Below, piece by piece: positions 18,381 through 27,059 of a DNA stretch of 64,000 bases. Each line of letters opens with the position of its first letter. Within the stretch, counting starts at the first letter, position 1. Made by a program: the position numbers and the translations under genes. The DNA is from Bradyrhizobiaceae bacterium (GTDB lineage Bacteria; Bacteroidota; Ignavibacteria; Kapaibacteriales; Kapaibacteriaceae), in NCBI GenBank assembly GCA_024103135.1, contig JAGFIZ010000089.1, positions 22,972 to 86,971 on the forward strand. Direction: 5' to 3'. The notes under the pieces are model-generated. The model made no database searches. It was not told where the DNA came from and saw only the letters and a list, made by a program, of their open reading frames with translations.

Positions 18381-18992
18381 ATGATTTTTTCGCGAACGAG
18401 CTCCCTGTTAGCCCTTGTTGCTATCTGCGCCGTACTCCTCACGGGATGTCCGTCGACGCAGACCACACCGCCTGAGACCGTTGCGACCGTAAGGTCCAAC
18501 ATGCAGCCCGACAGTACCATTGGCTGGATGTACTATTCACTTGATGCCGATAGCGTGATTCCTGCATCGCAGGCCAATAGCGCCAACTGGGATATTCGCA
18601 TGCCATACCTATTGTGTTGCGGACAGACCAAGCAGGTTGACGTCATGCTCAACAGTGGAACCGCTGGACCAGGCAATACGAAGGGGGCTATGGTTTCGTC
18701 GCGATTTGAAAATCTAACAGCAGTACCTGAAGGTACAACACTAGTAACGGACGATTCCCTGGCATCAAACCGCATCGTTCCCGTTGCTGTTATCGGAAGC
18801 AATGTGATGTTCGTGTACGACATGTCTTCGCACACCATTCGGCCTAGTCCGGATAAGTGCCTGATAGTCCAGACCAACAGTGGCAACAAGTACAAGTTCC
18901 AGTTCACGAGCATCTACCAGGACAACAATCCCACGCCAACCTTCATGACGCCGCTTGGCTACTATCACTTCCGGTATCAGAAGTTGCCATGA
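18381..18992 (+). CDS. HmuY-like lipoprotein
   Basis: 203 residues with a lipoprotein signal peptide and lipobox LLTGC at about residue 23. The rest resembles HmuY-type proteins: an early WDIRM strand and a late CLIVQTNSGNKYKFQFTSIY block that matches the HmuY pattern of 'irT..GkyaKlq..sYY'. HmuY binds haem at the surface of Porphyromonas. Haem-ligand histidines are not evident here, so the ligand is uncertain. It lies 33 bp after lptG and may be read with it. Confidence 0.55.
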   Translation: MIFSRTSSLLALVAICAVLLTGCPSTQTTPPETVATVRSNMQPDSTIGWMYYSLDADSVIPASQANSANWDIRMPYLLCCGQTKQVDVMLNSGTAGPGNTKGAMVSSRFENLTAVPEGTTLVTDDSLASNRIVPVAVIGSNVMFVYDMSSHTIRPSPDKCLIVQTNSGNKYKFQFTSIYQDNNPTPTFMTPLGYYHFRYQKLP

Positions 18993-18995
18993 TGG

Positions 18996-19025
18996 TTGAC
19001 ATTAACCATTGAGTTTGTGTAATTA
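18996..19025 (+). promoter_or_regulatory. Sigma70-like promoter for paaA
   Basis: TTGACA at 18996-19001 is an exact -35 box, followed after 18 bases by TAATTA at 19020-19025 as the -10. Transcription would start near 19032, giving a short leader to the ATG at 19054. The 18-bp spacing is slightly long but acceptable. Confidence 0.5.
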
Positions 19026-19053
19026 GCGCTGTCAATTCAAGAAAGTTCACGCC

Positions 19054-20034
19054 ATGTACGGAAACCTGAGCATCGTTGAAGGATCTATCGACACGACGAA
19101 TGACGATCCAGAACTCCTTGCCGCCTTCGAAGCCCGAATTCAGGCAGGCGAGAAGATCGAACCACATGATTGGATGCCGACCGAGTACCGTCGGCAACTC
19201 ATTCGCATGATCGAGCAACATGCACATAGCGAGATCATTGGTGCGCTACCCGAAGGCACCTGGATTACGCGTGCACCAGGGTTCAAACGCAAGATGGCGT
19301 TGATGGCAAAGGTGCAGGACGAGGTTGGTCATGCCCAGCTACTGTACAGTGCTGCAGAAACGCTTGGCAAGAGTCGTGAAGCAATGATCGACGATTTGCT
19401 GAACGGCAAGAGCAAGTACAGCAACGTGTTCAACTACCCAGCATTTACATGGGCAGATACAGCCATCATCGCATGGCTGATTGATGCATCGGCCATCATC
19501 AATCAGGTTACCAACAGCAAGGGATCCTACGCTCCATATTGCAGAGCCCTCGAACGGATCTGTCAGGAAGAAAGCTTCCACCTGAAGTATGGCTATGATG
19601 CCGTTGTTGCACTAGCAACGGGAACGCCGACGCAGCGTACCATGGTGCAGGAAGCACTAAACCGTTGGTGGCGTCCGATCATGCACTTCTTCGGTCCGCC
19701 TGACAAGGTCAGCGTCCACACCGAAAAGCTCGTCAAATGGAAGGTCAAGATGGCCACGAATGACGATATGCGTCAGCAATTCTTCAACCAGTACGTACCA
19801 AAGATTCTTGAACTGGGACTGACGATTCCTGATGCGCAGTTGCGTAAGGATCCGGTAAGTGGACAGTGGGAGTATGGAGATCCCGATTGGGATGAGTTCA
19901 AGCGTGTGATCAACGGCGATGGACCATGCAACAAGGAACGTCTTGCCGTGCGGCGCACAGCCGAAGAACGGGGTCGTTGGGTGCGTGAAGCGCTCCAGCA
20001 AGCCGATGAGCGATACGTAACTCCGCTGTCGTAA
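19054..20034 (+). CDS. paaA: PaaA-like diiron oxygenase subunit (1,2-phenylacetyl-CoA epoxidase subunit A family)
   Basis: 326 residues with a ferritin-like diiron fold. ExxH pairs lie at E90-H93 (QDEVGHAQ) and E173-H176 (EESFHLKYG), with family-typical segments [13 protein letters not shown] and [15 protein letters not shown]. PaaA is the catalytic subunit of the phenylacetyl-CoA epoxidase, which normally needs PaaB, PaaC and the PaaE reductase. None is adjacent, so it may act with partners elsewhere or on another substrate. It has its own promoter and is followed by mazG after 76 bp. Confidence 0.88.
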   Translation: MYGNLSIVEGSIDTTNDDPELLAAFEARIQAGEKIEPHDWMPTEYRRQLIRMIEQHAHSEIIGALPEGTWITRAPGFKRKMALMAKVQDEVGHAQLLYSAAETLGKSREAMIDDLLNGKSKYSNVFNYPAFTWADTAIIAWLIDASAIINQVTNSKGSYAPYCRALERICQEESFHLKYGYDAVVALATGTPTQRTMVQEALNRWWRPIMHFFGPPDKVSVHTEKLVKWKVKMATNDDMRQQFFNQYVPKILELGLTIPDAQLRKDPVSGQWEYGDPDWDEFKRVINGDGPCNKERLAVRRTAEERGRWVREALQQADERYVTPLS

Positions 20035-20110
20035 TCTCGTAATGCACACCGCCTCTGCGTCGATTCGAATTCCGTTGCACACCAATCGGTGGAGGCAGCA
20101 ATAGCAGATT

Positions 20111-20911
20111 ATGCCAACTCCAATCCCTCTCCCCACAAATCCCGACGATACGCTCTCGAACCTCGAGGCCTTCATTCGTTTGGTGCGCATACTGCGCATG
20201 CAATGTCCGTGGGACATGAAGCAGACCCATGCCAGCATTTCGCACCTCCTTGTCGAAGAGGCCTACGAAACCGTAGATGCCATCGAGAAGACAGACGATG
20301 AGGAACTGTCGAAGGAGCTGGGTGACATCCTCCTGCACGTAGTAATGCATTCCGTCATGGCAGAGCAGCGCGGTGCCTTTACACTTCAGGACGTGATCAA
20401 GAAAGAGTTCAATAAACTCGTCAATCGGCATCCGCACATCTTTGCCGACGAGGTGGCCGAGGACGAGTCGGTCGTACTCCAGAACTGGGAACGACTAAAG
20501 ATGAAGGAAGGCCGCACCTCCGTGCTGGACGGTGTTCCGAAGTCGCTCCCCGCCGCACTGCGCGCCCAACGCGTGCAAGAGAAGGCCGCCAACGTTGGAT
20601 TCGATTGGCATGACAGACGAGATGTCTGGGGCAAGGTCGACGAGGAGCTGGAAGAACTCCGAGTGGAGTTGGATGAGCAGAATCATGATGCAGCAAAACG
20701 AGAGTTTGGTGACGTGCTCTTTGCACTGGTGAATGCTGCCCGACATGAGGGCATCATTGCCGAGGACGCCCTTCACGGAACAACGAACACCTTCATGTCG
20801 CGCTTTCAGTACATCGAACGTCGGGCCATCGAAACAGGCCGAGATCTGCGTGATATGGATCTTGCAGAAATGGATGAGTTTTGGAACGAAGCAAAACAAC
20901 ACGGACTCTAG
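20111..20911 (+). CDS. mazG: Nucleoside triphosphate pyrophosphohydrolase MazG
   Basis: 266 residues, the normal two-domain MazG length. The Mg-binding EExxE motif is EEAYE at 49-53, followed by ExxD (ELGD) at 69-72; the second repeat has EELEELRVELDE and EFGDVLFALVN. It hydrolyses NTPs to NMP and pyrophosphate, for house-cleaning and lowering of ppGpp. The ATG at 20111 begins just before the conserved LRMQCPWDMKQTH block. Its last 31 bp overlap the LCP gene. Confidence 0.95.
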   Translation: MPTPIPLPTNPDDTLSNLEAFIRLVRILRMQCPWDMKQTHASISHLLVEEAYETVDAIEKTDDEELSKELGDILLHVVMHSVMAEQRGAFTLQDVIKKEFNKLVNRHPHIFADEVAEDESVVLQNWERLKMKEGRTSVLDGVPKSLPAALRAQRVQEKAANVGFDWHDRRDVWGKVDEELEELRVELDEQNHDAAKREFGDVLFALVNAARHEGIIAEDALHGTTNTFMSRFQYIERRAIETGRDLRDMDLAEMDEFWNEAKQHGL

Positions 20912-22071
20912 TCCTCTTGATGTTTGTATGGTGGCTGTCGGCCTGCTCGCCTAGCGACGAGCAGAAGCAGACCATTGCAGAGCCACCTACGCCAGTAGAA
21001 GACTCCACAACGAACCTGGCTGATGTTGTCGACACGGCCACCTTCCAGCTTACTGACTCTACCATTTCGTTGCGCAGAAGTCAGTTTCCCAATCCAGGTG
21101 GCAAGGTCATCAACGTCATGGTCACGGGCGTGGATTCACGTCTGGGTGATTATGGTGCCCATGCCGACGCCAATCATCTAGTGCGATGCTTCATCGACAG
21201 CGGCATGGTCGAGATCATCTCGATTCCTCGCGACACCTATGCCGACGCTGGCTTCGAAGATTCTACCGGATTGAATAAGCTGGCCAACGTGCGTGCAGTG
21301 AAGGGACGTACCGCTTACCTCAAGGCCGTTTCCGAGATTACTGGCGTGAGTCCGATTCATCACTGGGTGGAGTTTGGCTTTTCACAGGCCATCGGTCTAT
21401 TGGAGTTGTTGGGGTATAAGGACAATGCCTCGTCGGCCCTTCACGTGTTGCGTTCCAGACAGGCTTATCGCGCAGGTGACTTCCAGCGCTCGTTCAATCA
21501 AGGACGGTTCATCAGAGCTGCACTGCTCAAGCAAGTACCCAAGGGCACGGACCTTGTGCAGAGTCTGATGCTCCGTGCTGGCCTGATGATGGTCGAGACG
21601 GACGTCTCCTACGGCACGGCCTCCGAGCTTATCAATGGCTTGGCATCACATGGATTTTCAGGCGAGGAAAGTAGGGCATGGGTGCGTATCGAACCTCCCG
21701 TAGTACTGCACGTACAGGCTGTCGACTTCGACTCGGCCAACATTGGTCAGCTCGATAAAGAAATCTCCAGGCGCGTAGCACCACTCCTTAAGGACAGCAA
21801 CCGTGTTACGGCAAACAAGTATGAAAATCGTTTGGCATCGCTTCTTACGCGTGCCGACAGCTCGCGTAGATCGGCGGACGTGATTCGACTGCTCCGCCGA
21901 CCATACGAACAGCGGGCATGGCTGCAGATAACCAACAAGCAGCGACGAATCGAGTTCCGTGACAGACTGTGCTCACGTCTCGAGCAGGCCTACGTCAAGA
22001 TTGGTCGGCAAAAGGACGCCGATCAAGTCCGAACGTATCTGGATGAAGAGCGTAAGGCCTTCGGTTACTAA
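20881..22071 (+). CDS. LytR-CpsA-Psr (LCP) family lipoprotein
   Basis: 396 residues from a TTG start inside mazG. That start gives a full lipoprotein signal peptide (LVLLMFVWWLSAC), whereas the next ATG at 20920 would leave it too short. The LCP core is clear: VMVTGVDSRLGDYG, then IISIPRDTYAD, then FSQAIGLLELLG and SRQAYRAGDFQR. LCP proteins transfer lipid-linked glycopolymers to peptidoglycan or protein. The C-terminal ~120 residues are helical and unassigned. A lipoprotein LCP in a diderm is uncommon and may link a surface polymer to the envelope. Confidence 0.82.
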   Translation: MERSKTTRTLVLLMFVWWLSACSPSDEQKQTIAEPPTPVEDSTTNLADVVDTATFQLTDSTISLRRSQFPNPGGKVINVMVTGVDSRLGDYGAHADANHLVRCFIDSGMVEIISIPRDTYADAGFEDSTGLNKLANVRAVKGRTAYLKAVSEITGVSPIHHWVEFGFSQAIGLLELLGYKDNASSALHVLRSRQAYRAGDFQRSFNQGRFIRAALLKQVPKGTDLVQSLMLRAGLMMVETDVSYGTASELINGLASHGFSGEESRAWVRIEPPVVLHVQAVDFDSANIGQLDKEISRRVAPLLKDSNRVTANKYENRLASLLTRADSSRRSADVIRLLRRPYEQRAWLQITNKQRRIEFRDRLCSRLEQAYVKIGRQKDADQVRTYLDEERKAFGY

Positions 22072-22148
22072 CACCTGTCTGCTCTGAGTCAACATGATGT
22101 GCCACTGCCTCTGATCATCACTGGCAACGTGTATGAGGCTTGTTGGGT

Positions 22149-23324
22149 TTACTTCAAGTACCGTCGTGGATCTTGTCGGGCCTTCCCATGCCACACTTCG
22201 AAATGCACCGAAGCACCATCGATATTCTCTCCTGACGCACCAAGCGGTGTACCCGCCTTAACCTTAGCCCCCTTCCCAACAGCGACGCTTGAAAGATTTG
22301 CGTAGACCGTGCGAATGCCATTGCCATGGTCGATGATGACGAGTGAGCCAAAGCCAGGGAGCCATGTTACCGACGAAACCGTGCCTGCTGCAACAGCGCG
22401 GACGCTGCTACCGACAGGAGTTGCGATGTCAATGCCAGGATTGTCAAGCGTCGACCCCGTCTCTGGACTCTTATACGCTCCATAGCCATGGAGAATCTTG
22501 CGCGAGCTCGTAGGCCAAGGCAATGAGCGGGCAGCGAAACCTGGAGTGGGCTCTGTGGTTTCCGGTGCCGTTCGCTGCTCCTCGGTAGATCGTTGTTTCC
22601 TCCGTCGTGCCTCGCGTTCTGCACGTTCCTTGCGGGCTGCTGCAGCCACCTGTTCGGCAATGATGGCTCTAAGCTTTGCAACACTGTGTTGTTTCTTTCT
22701 TAGTTCCGCTTCTGCTGACTGTTTGTTCTTGCGGATCGTACTCAAGGCACGAGTACTCTCCTGGATGCTTGCCTTCAGTGATTGCTCTTGTCGGGACTGT
22801 GCTTGTATTGCTGTTGACTGAACTTCGGAGTATTGGTTCAGCAACGATTGCTGTCGGTGCAATGAATCCTTGAGGTTGAGCATTGTCTTTCGGTACCGTG
22901 AAAGCTCGGCGGAGAGCGACCGGAATAGCGGACGGGTACTTGATGGCATACGAAGATTACCACGGTGCTCCGCCTTGAAACGCAGCAGGGCATTGGCTGC
23001 CTGATTATACGCTTGTTCCGCTTCGGACAATGCAGCTGCCGTAGACCGGATCTGTGTGCGCACAACGGCAGCACTATCCTCCAGTCGTTGCAGTTGCTGT
23101 TGCAACTCCACGATAAACGCCGAAATGCGATGACGTCGCTTGGTGTAAGCCGAAATGTTGTTACGCTCACTTCGCTCTTGCTTGCGAAGCGATTCAAGTT
23201 GCTTTTGCGTGTTGACGATGGATTGCCGGAGGTCCTGCAACTCCTTCTTCCTGGCGTTGACGGACTGTCCGTACGCCCCCGTGGCTACGAAGGCAAGTAT
23301 CCAAACGACCAACCACCAACGCAC
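22149..23324 (-). CDS. envC: EnvC-like murein hydrolase activator (degenerate LytM/M23)
   Basis: 391 residues: signal peptide (ending GAYGQ), a long coiled coil (about 20-240, rich in Q, R, E, K), then an M23/LytM domain. The zinc ligands are incomplete: the first His of HxxxD is Asn in NPGID, and the HxH motif reads SVHFEV with the first His replaced. Loss of zinc ligands is typical of EnvC/NlpD-type activators that switch on amidases rather than cutting murein. EnvC works with FtsEX, and an ftsX-like gene is at 16384. It starts 2 bp after the murA stop, so murA and this gene form an operon. Confidence 0.85.
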   Translation of the reverse strand: MRWWLVVWILAFVATGAYGQSVNARKKELQDLRQSIVNTQKQLESLRKQERSERNNISAYTKRRHRISAFIVELQQQLQRLEDSAAVVRTQIRSTAAALSEAEQAYNQAANALLRFKAEHRGNLRMPSSTRPLFRSLSAELSRYRKTMLNLKDSLHRQQSLLNQYSEVQSTAIQAQSRQEQSLKASIQESTRALSTIRKNKQSAEAELRKKQHSVAKLRAIIAEQVAAAARKERAEREARRRKQRSTEEQRTAPETTEPTPGFAARSLPWPTSSRKILHGYGAYKSPETGSTLDNPGIDIATPVGSSVRAVAAGTVSSVTWLPGFGSLVIIDHGNGIRTVYANLSSVAVGKGAKVKAGTPLGASGENIDGASVHFEVWHGKARQDPRRYLK

Positions 23325-23326
23325 GA

Positions 23327-24589
23327 CTAAAACTCCTCTGTGCGACTCCGAACGATGTTCGCGCCTAGTGCTTGCAAACGTTGTTCGATCGACTCGTAAC
23401 CACGATCAATGTGGTATACGCGGAGTATCTCCGACGTGCCCTCGGCCATCAACGCTGCAATGACCAGCGAGGCACTAGCACGAAGGTCGCTACTCATCAC
23501 CGTCGCTCCGGTAAGCCGTCGGCCTCCATGCACGGTACAGCTATTCTCCGTTGTCTCGATTCGTGCTCCTAGCCGCTGCAGTTCCGGCACATAGCCGAAT
23601 CGAGTCGGGTAGATCGTGTCCTTGATCGTTGCTGCGCCCTTGGCATGCAACATGAATGCTGCCCACTGAGCTTGTGCATCCGTCGGATAGCTTGGGTAGG
23701 GGGCTGCCGTAACGTCCACCGGATTTGGATCGTCACTCATGGTAATGCGTATCGTCTCGCCCGTTACATCCAATTCTGCACCAGCTTCTTCGAGTTTCTG
23801 AATGATTGCTGCAATGTGATAGGGGTTCACATTGTGTAGCGTAACGTCGCCCTTTGTTGCTGCTGCCGCAATGAGGTATGTAGCCGCTTCGATTCTGTCG
23901 GGCGTGGTGACCTCGGTCACGGGCTTGAGAACATCCACACCATCGATCTCGAGTGTTGTGGTTCCAATACCCTCGATTTTTGCGCCCATCTTCTGCAGCA
24001 TTCGTGCAAGTGCCGTGACCTCGGGCTCCAGTGCTGCATTCGTAAGGGTGGTGTGTCCCTCTGCAAGTGTTGCAGCCATGAGGACGTTGACCGTCGCTCC
24101 AACACTGCTGATGTCAAAATGAAAATGTGCACCCTTGAGACGCTTGGTCTGCGCAACGATATAGCCCCCTTCCACCGTGATCTCTGCACCGAGCTTTTCC
24201 AGACCCTTGAGGTGGAGGTCAACCGGACGCGGACCGAAGTTGCAGCCACCAGGTAGGGAGACCTTGGCGTGACCGTAGCGGGCAAGGAGCGGACCCAGAA
24301 CATAGATCGATGCACGCATCTTCTTCACATGTTCATACGGTGCTTCGAAGCTGGTGATGGTGGAGGAGTCCATGAAGAGCGTGTTGCCATTCAACTCCGC
24401 ATGAACACCAAGACTACCAAGGAGTCTGCTAAAGGTCCACACATCCCTGTTGTTCGGCGTATTCTCCAGGTGGAATACACCCGGTGCCAGCAGGCACGTA
24501 GGCATCATGGCAAGCGAGGCATTCTTTGCGCCGCTGATCTTGACCGATCCGACTAGTCTGTTACCACCTTCGACAATGAATTTGTCCAT
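23327..24589 (-). CDS. murA: UDP-N-acetylglucosamine 1-carboxyvinyltransferase
   Basis: 420 residues, the normal length. Catalytic residues of the EPSP-synthase-like fold are visible: KNAS at 22-25 and the PEP-binding Cys at 116 in LPGGCNFGPRPVDLH (sensitive to fosfomycin in this family, since Cys is present). It catalyses the first committed step of peptidoglycan synthesis, in the cytoplasm. The minus-strand operon murA then envC-like joins cell-wall synthesis to septal splitting. Divergent from the TPP-riboswitch transcript. Confidence 0.97.
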   Translation of the reverse strand: MDKFIVEGGNRLVGSVKISGAKNASLAMMPTCLLAPGVFHLENTPNNRDVWTFSRLLGSLGVHAELNGNTLFMDSSTITSFEAPYEHVKKMRASIYVLGPLLARYGHAKVSLPGGCNFGPRPVDLHLKGLEKLGAEITVEGGYIVAQTKRLKGAHFHFDISSVGATVNVLMAATLAEGHTTLTNAALEPEVTALARMLQKMGAKIEGIGTTTLEIDGVDVLKPVTEVTTPDRIEAATYLIAAAATKGDVTLHNVNPYHIAAIIQKLEEAGAELDVTGETIRITMSDDPNPVDVTAAPYPSYPTDAQAQWAAFMLHAKGAATIKDTIYPTRFGYVPELQRLGARIETTENSCTVHGGRRLTGATVMSSDLRASASLVIAALMAEGTSEILRVYHIDRGYESIEQRLQALGANIVRSRTEEF

Positions 24590-24723
24590 GCTTGCTTTCC
24601 GTCCTCATTCACGATGCACTGATCTACGGGATGCCGATGAAACGTTCTACATTGTCTTGCAATGTTGCCTGTCTCGTAAGCCCACCCGTTGTGTTTATCC
24701 TGCAAAGTTATCTTTGTGCAATC

Positions 24724-24809
24724 CGTTAGAGGTGCTGTTGGTTATCAACACCAACGGCTGAGATCACACTCTTCGTACTTGATCCGGATAATACCGGCGC
24801 AAGGAAACG
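24724..24809 (+). promoter_or_regulatory. TPP riboswitch (THI box)
   Basis: The RNA-level consensus is plain: GAGGTGCT near 24729, the pyrimidine-sensor GGCTGAGAT at 24757-24765, and the TGATCCGGATAATACCGGCG block from 24779, which forms the P4/P5 side, then CAAGGAA. CGTT (24724-24727) can pair with AACG (24806-24809) as P1, and TTGGT with ACCAA forms P3a. It should bind thiamine pyrophosphate and reduce expression of the TonB receptor 60 bp downstream. Confidence 0.95.
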
Positions 24810-24811
24810 TG

Positions 24812-24850
24812 ATGTCCTGTTACAACCCCTAGCGGACGTATGCCTTTTTT
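24812..24850 (+). terminator. Possible riboswitch-controlled terminator
   Basis: ATGTCC (24812-24817) can pair with GGACGT (24834-24839), with T6 at 24845-24850. The stem is short and has a 16-base loop and a five-base gap to the T run, so this is weak. An alternative is translational control: GGACG (24835-24839) can pair with CGTCC (24864-24868), just before the ATG and next to the AAAGGA ribosome site. Confidence 0.35.
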
Positions 24851-24868
24851 CACTTAAAGGACGCGTCC

Positions 24869-26968
24869 ATGCTCCCACTACTTTTTGCAGCGCTGCTAGC
24901 GCCTCAGTCCGCACAAACCGATTCAACTGATGTGCGGTCCATCCTTGCCAAGTCGGTTGTCGTAAGCTCCGTTCGAGCGTCCGACCAGGCACCCATCACA
25001 CAGTCAACGATCGACTCCGTGCGCATTGCTCGCGAAATGGTCGGTCAGGATGCTGAATACGTGCTTGAGCGCACCATACCCAGCATCGTGGCCTACAGCG
25101 AGAGTGGCACGAATCTGAGCAACTACGGTTCGTTCCGGTTGCGTGGTATGGATCAGACGCGTGTGAACGTCACCCTGAACGGTGCACCATTGAACGACAT
25201 GATCGATCAAGGTGTGTTCTTTTCCAACATCACCGACCTGCTCAATGGCATGCACAGTGTGCAGGTTCAACGTGGCGTTGGTACAGCCAGCAACGGCACG
25301 GCATCATTTGCCGGCAGTGTTAGCATCGAATCGGCCATGCCCGTGTCGCAAACACCAACGGCACGACTTCAGCTGACCACTGGCTCGTTTGGACTACTGC
25401 GTGGTAGCGTAGAAGCCAGCACGGGAACCATCGCCGAAGGTGTTTCGGCAACCGTGAAGCTCAGCTCATTCAGCACCGATGGATACCGCTACCACACGTC
25501 GACAAGTGGATACAGCGGAATGTTCGGCTTGTCCATGCAACGTGGGTCGGACCTGTTCCGGCTGACGGCCGTGGGTGGTCGTACTCAGAATCAACTCGGT
25601 TACCTGCCCGTGCCTGAGCCCCTTACCATCATCGACCCACGAACGAACATCAACGACAGTACCGATCACGATGACTTTGGTCAGTACCTCCTACAGGCAG
25701 AATGGAGTCATGCCTTCAACTACCGCACGGCAATCAGCACGATGATCTATGCCGGCGGGGCAGGGGGCGACTACTTCGGTGGATTCCGAGACAGCATCGG
25801 GATGCTTACGCAGATCAACTATCCGCTGGAGAATCGGAACTACGGCATACTGTCGACCTTCACGCTTGACGACGTATGGAAGGGGGCTAACCTCGCCGCT
25901 GGAGTTCACGCCTACACCTTCAGACGTAGGAATTGGGAAACGGTGAGCCCGGAGAATCTCACACCGTACTATGCCGACACTACACGCAAGCAAGAAGTGT
26001 CAGCCTTTGCGAAACTTGCCTGGGACATCGGCGAGCCAGCAGATTATCCGCATGTACGCGTGCAAGCCGACGTGCAGACACGATATGTGAGCATGGACTT
26101 CATTCCCGACGCTGCCTTGTCAGCTACGACCATACCACAACACGATTGGCTATTCGTGAATCCCAATGTTGGCGTTCACCTCCAACTCAATGAGCAGCAT
26201 GAGGCCTATGCTTCGGTGGGGTCAACCGGACGTGAACCAACACGTTTCGACCTGCTTGGCGGGACGCAGATCACACCAGCAAACATTCACGTGCTTACTC
26301 AGCCCAACACCGTCCGCCCAGAGCATGTGCTTGATGCAGAGGTTGGCTATCGACTGCGCACGACGGTGTTTGGCGAACTTCAACCCAATCTGACGCTGGA
26401 TGTGAATGCCTTTGGCATGATGTTTACCGACGAGATTGCGCCCGTTGGACAGTATATCGACCAGTACTTCGTACAGCTTCGAACAAACGTTGCCAAGAGT
26501 CGGCGTTATGGACTGGAAGCACAACTTCACTTGGCAATCACGTCCCGACTGAGCCTGTCGGCAAACCTTACCTACATGAAGTCCAACATCAACAGTGTCT
26601 ATCTTGCTGCCATCGACTCAACCGTTCACAACGTCCAGGCCGTACTCACGCCTGAGTGGGTAAACAGCACCAATCTTCAATGGGACCCACTCTCGTGGTT
26701 AGGTATTACGCTTAGCTCGCGAACGCTCTCGTCATCATTCCTTGAGCTCACCAACGCCTCCAATCTCACGCTGTCCGGCTTTACTCTTGTGGACCTAGGT
26801 CTGCAGCTTCACGTTGATGCCGTTCGCTTTACGTTCAAATGCAACAACCTCGGCAACCTTCAGTACTCGACAAATGGAGGCGTGGACTACAGCACGGGAT
26901 CGGCAGTACCAGCACTGTTCATGCAGGCTGGACGCAACTTCTGGATTATGGCAGAGTTGCAGTTCTAG
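24869..26968 (+). CDS. TonB-dependent outer-membrane receptor, probably for thiamine or a precursor
   Basis: 699 residues: a short signal segment, an N-terminal plug domain (about 45-155; YGSFRLRGMDQTRVNVTLNG, VQVQRGVGTASNG) and a 22-strand-type barrel ending in aromatic F (MAELQF). The SD AAAGGA precedes the ATG. The upstream TPP riboswitch links it to thiamine supply. TPP-regulated TonB receptors are known in Bacteroidetes (for example OMthi of Bacteroides). No PnuT or thi gene is adjacent, so partners lie elsewhere. The exact ligand is inferred from regulation only. Confidence 0.9.
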   Translation: MLPLLFAALLAPQSAQTDSTDVRSILAKSVVVSSVRASDQAPITQSTIDSVRIAREMVGQDAEYVLERTIPSIVAYSESGTNLSNYGSFRLRGMDQTRVNVTLNGAPLNDMIDQGVFFSNITDLLNGMHSVQVQRGVGTASNGTASFAGSVSIESAMPVSQTPTARLQLTTGSFGLLRGSVEASTGTIAEGVSATVKLSSFSTDGYRYHTSTSGYSGMFGLSMQRGSDLFRLTAVGGRTQNQLGYLPVPEPLTIIDPRTNINDSTDHDDFGQYLLQAEWSHAFNYRTAISTMIYAGGAGGDYFGGFRDSIGMLTQINYPLENRNYGILSTFTLDDVWKGANLAAGVHAYTFRRRNWETVSPENLTPYYADTTRKQEVSAFAKLAWDIGEPADYPHVRVQADVQTRYVSMDFIPDAALSATTIPQHDWLFVNPNVGVHLQLNEQHEAYASVGSTGREPTRFDLLGGTQITPANIHVLTQPNTVRPEHVLDAEVGYRLRTTVFGELQPNLTLDVNAFGMMFTDEIAPVGQYIDQYFVQLRTNVAKSRRYGLEAQLHLAITSRLSLSANLTYMKSNINSVYLAAIDSTVHNVQAVLTPEWVNSTNLQWDPLSWLGITLSSRTLSSSFLELTNASNLTLSGFTLVDLGLQLHVDAVRFTFKCNNLGNLQYSTNGGVDYSTGSAVPALFMQAGRNFWIMAELQF

Positions 26969-27014
26969 GTCGACTGAATCTCGCATCCAGCTTCGAAATC
27001 GACATCGAATACAC

Positions 27015-27051
27015 AGGGCATGGCGTTCACAACACGTCATGCCCTTATTTT
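27015..27051 (+). terminator. Intrinsic terminator after the TonB receptor
   Basis: AGGGCATG (27015-27022) pairs with CATGCCCT (27038-27045), extended inward to a 12-bp stem with one G-T pair and a 7-base loop, followed by TTATTTT. It ends only 9 bases before the SET-domain ATG at 27060. Confidence 0.8.
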
Positions 27052-27059
27052 CGCGCCCC

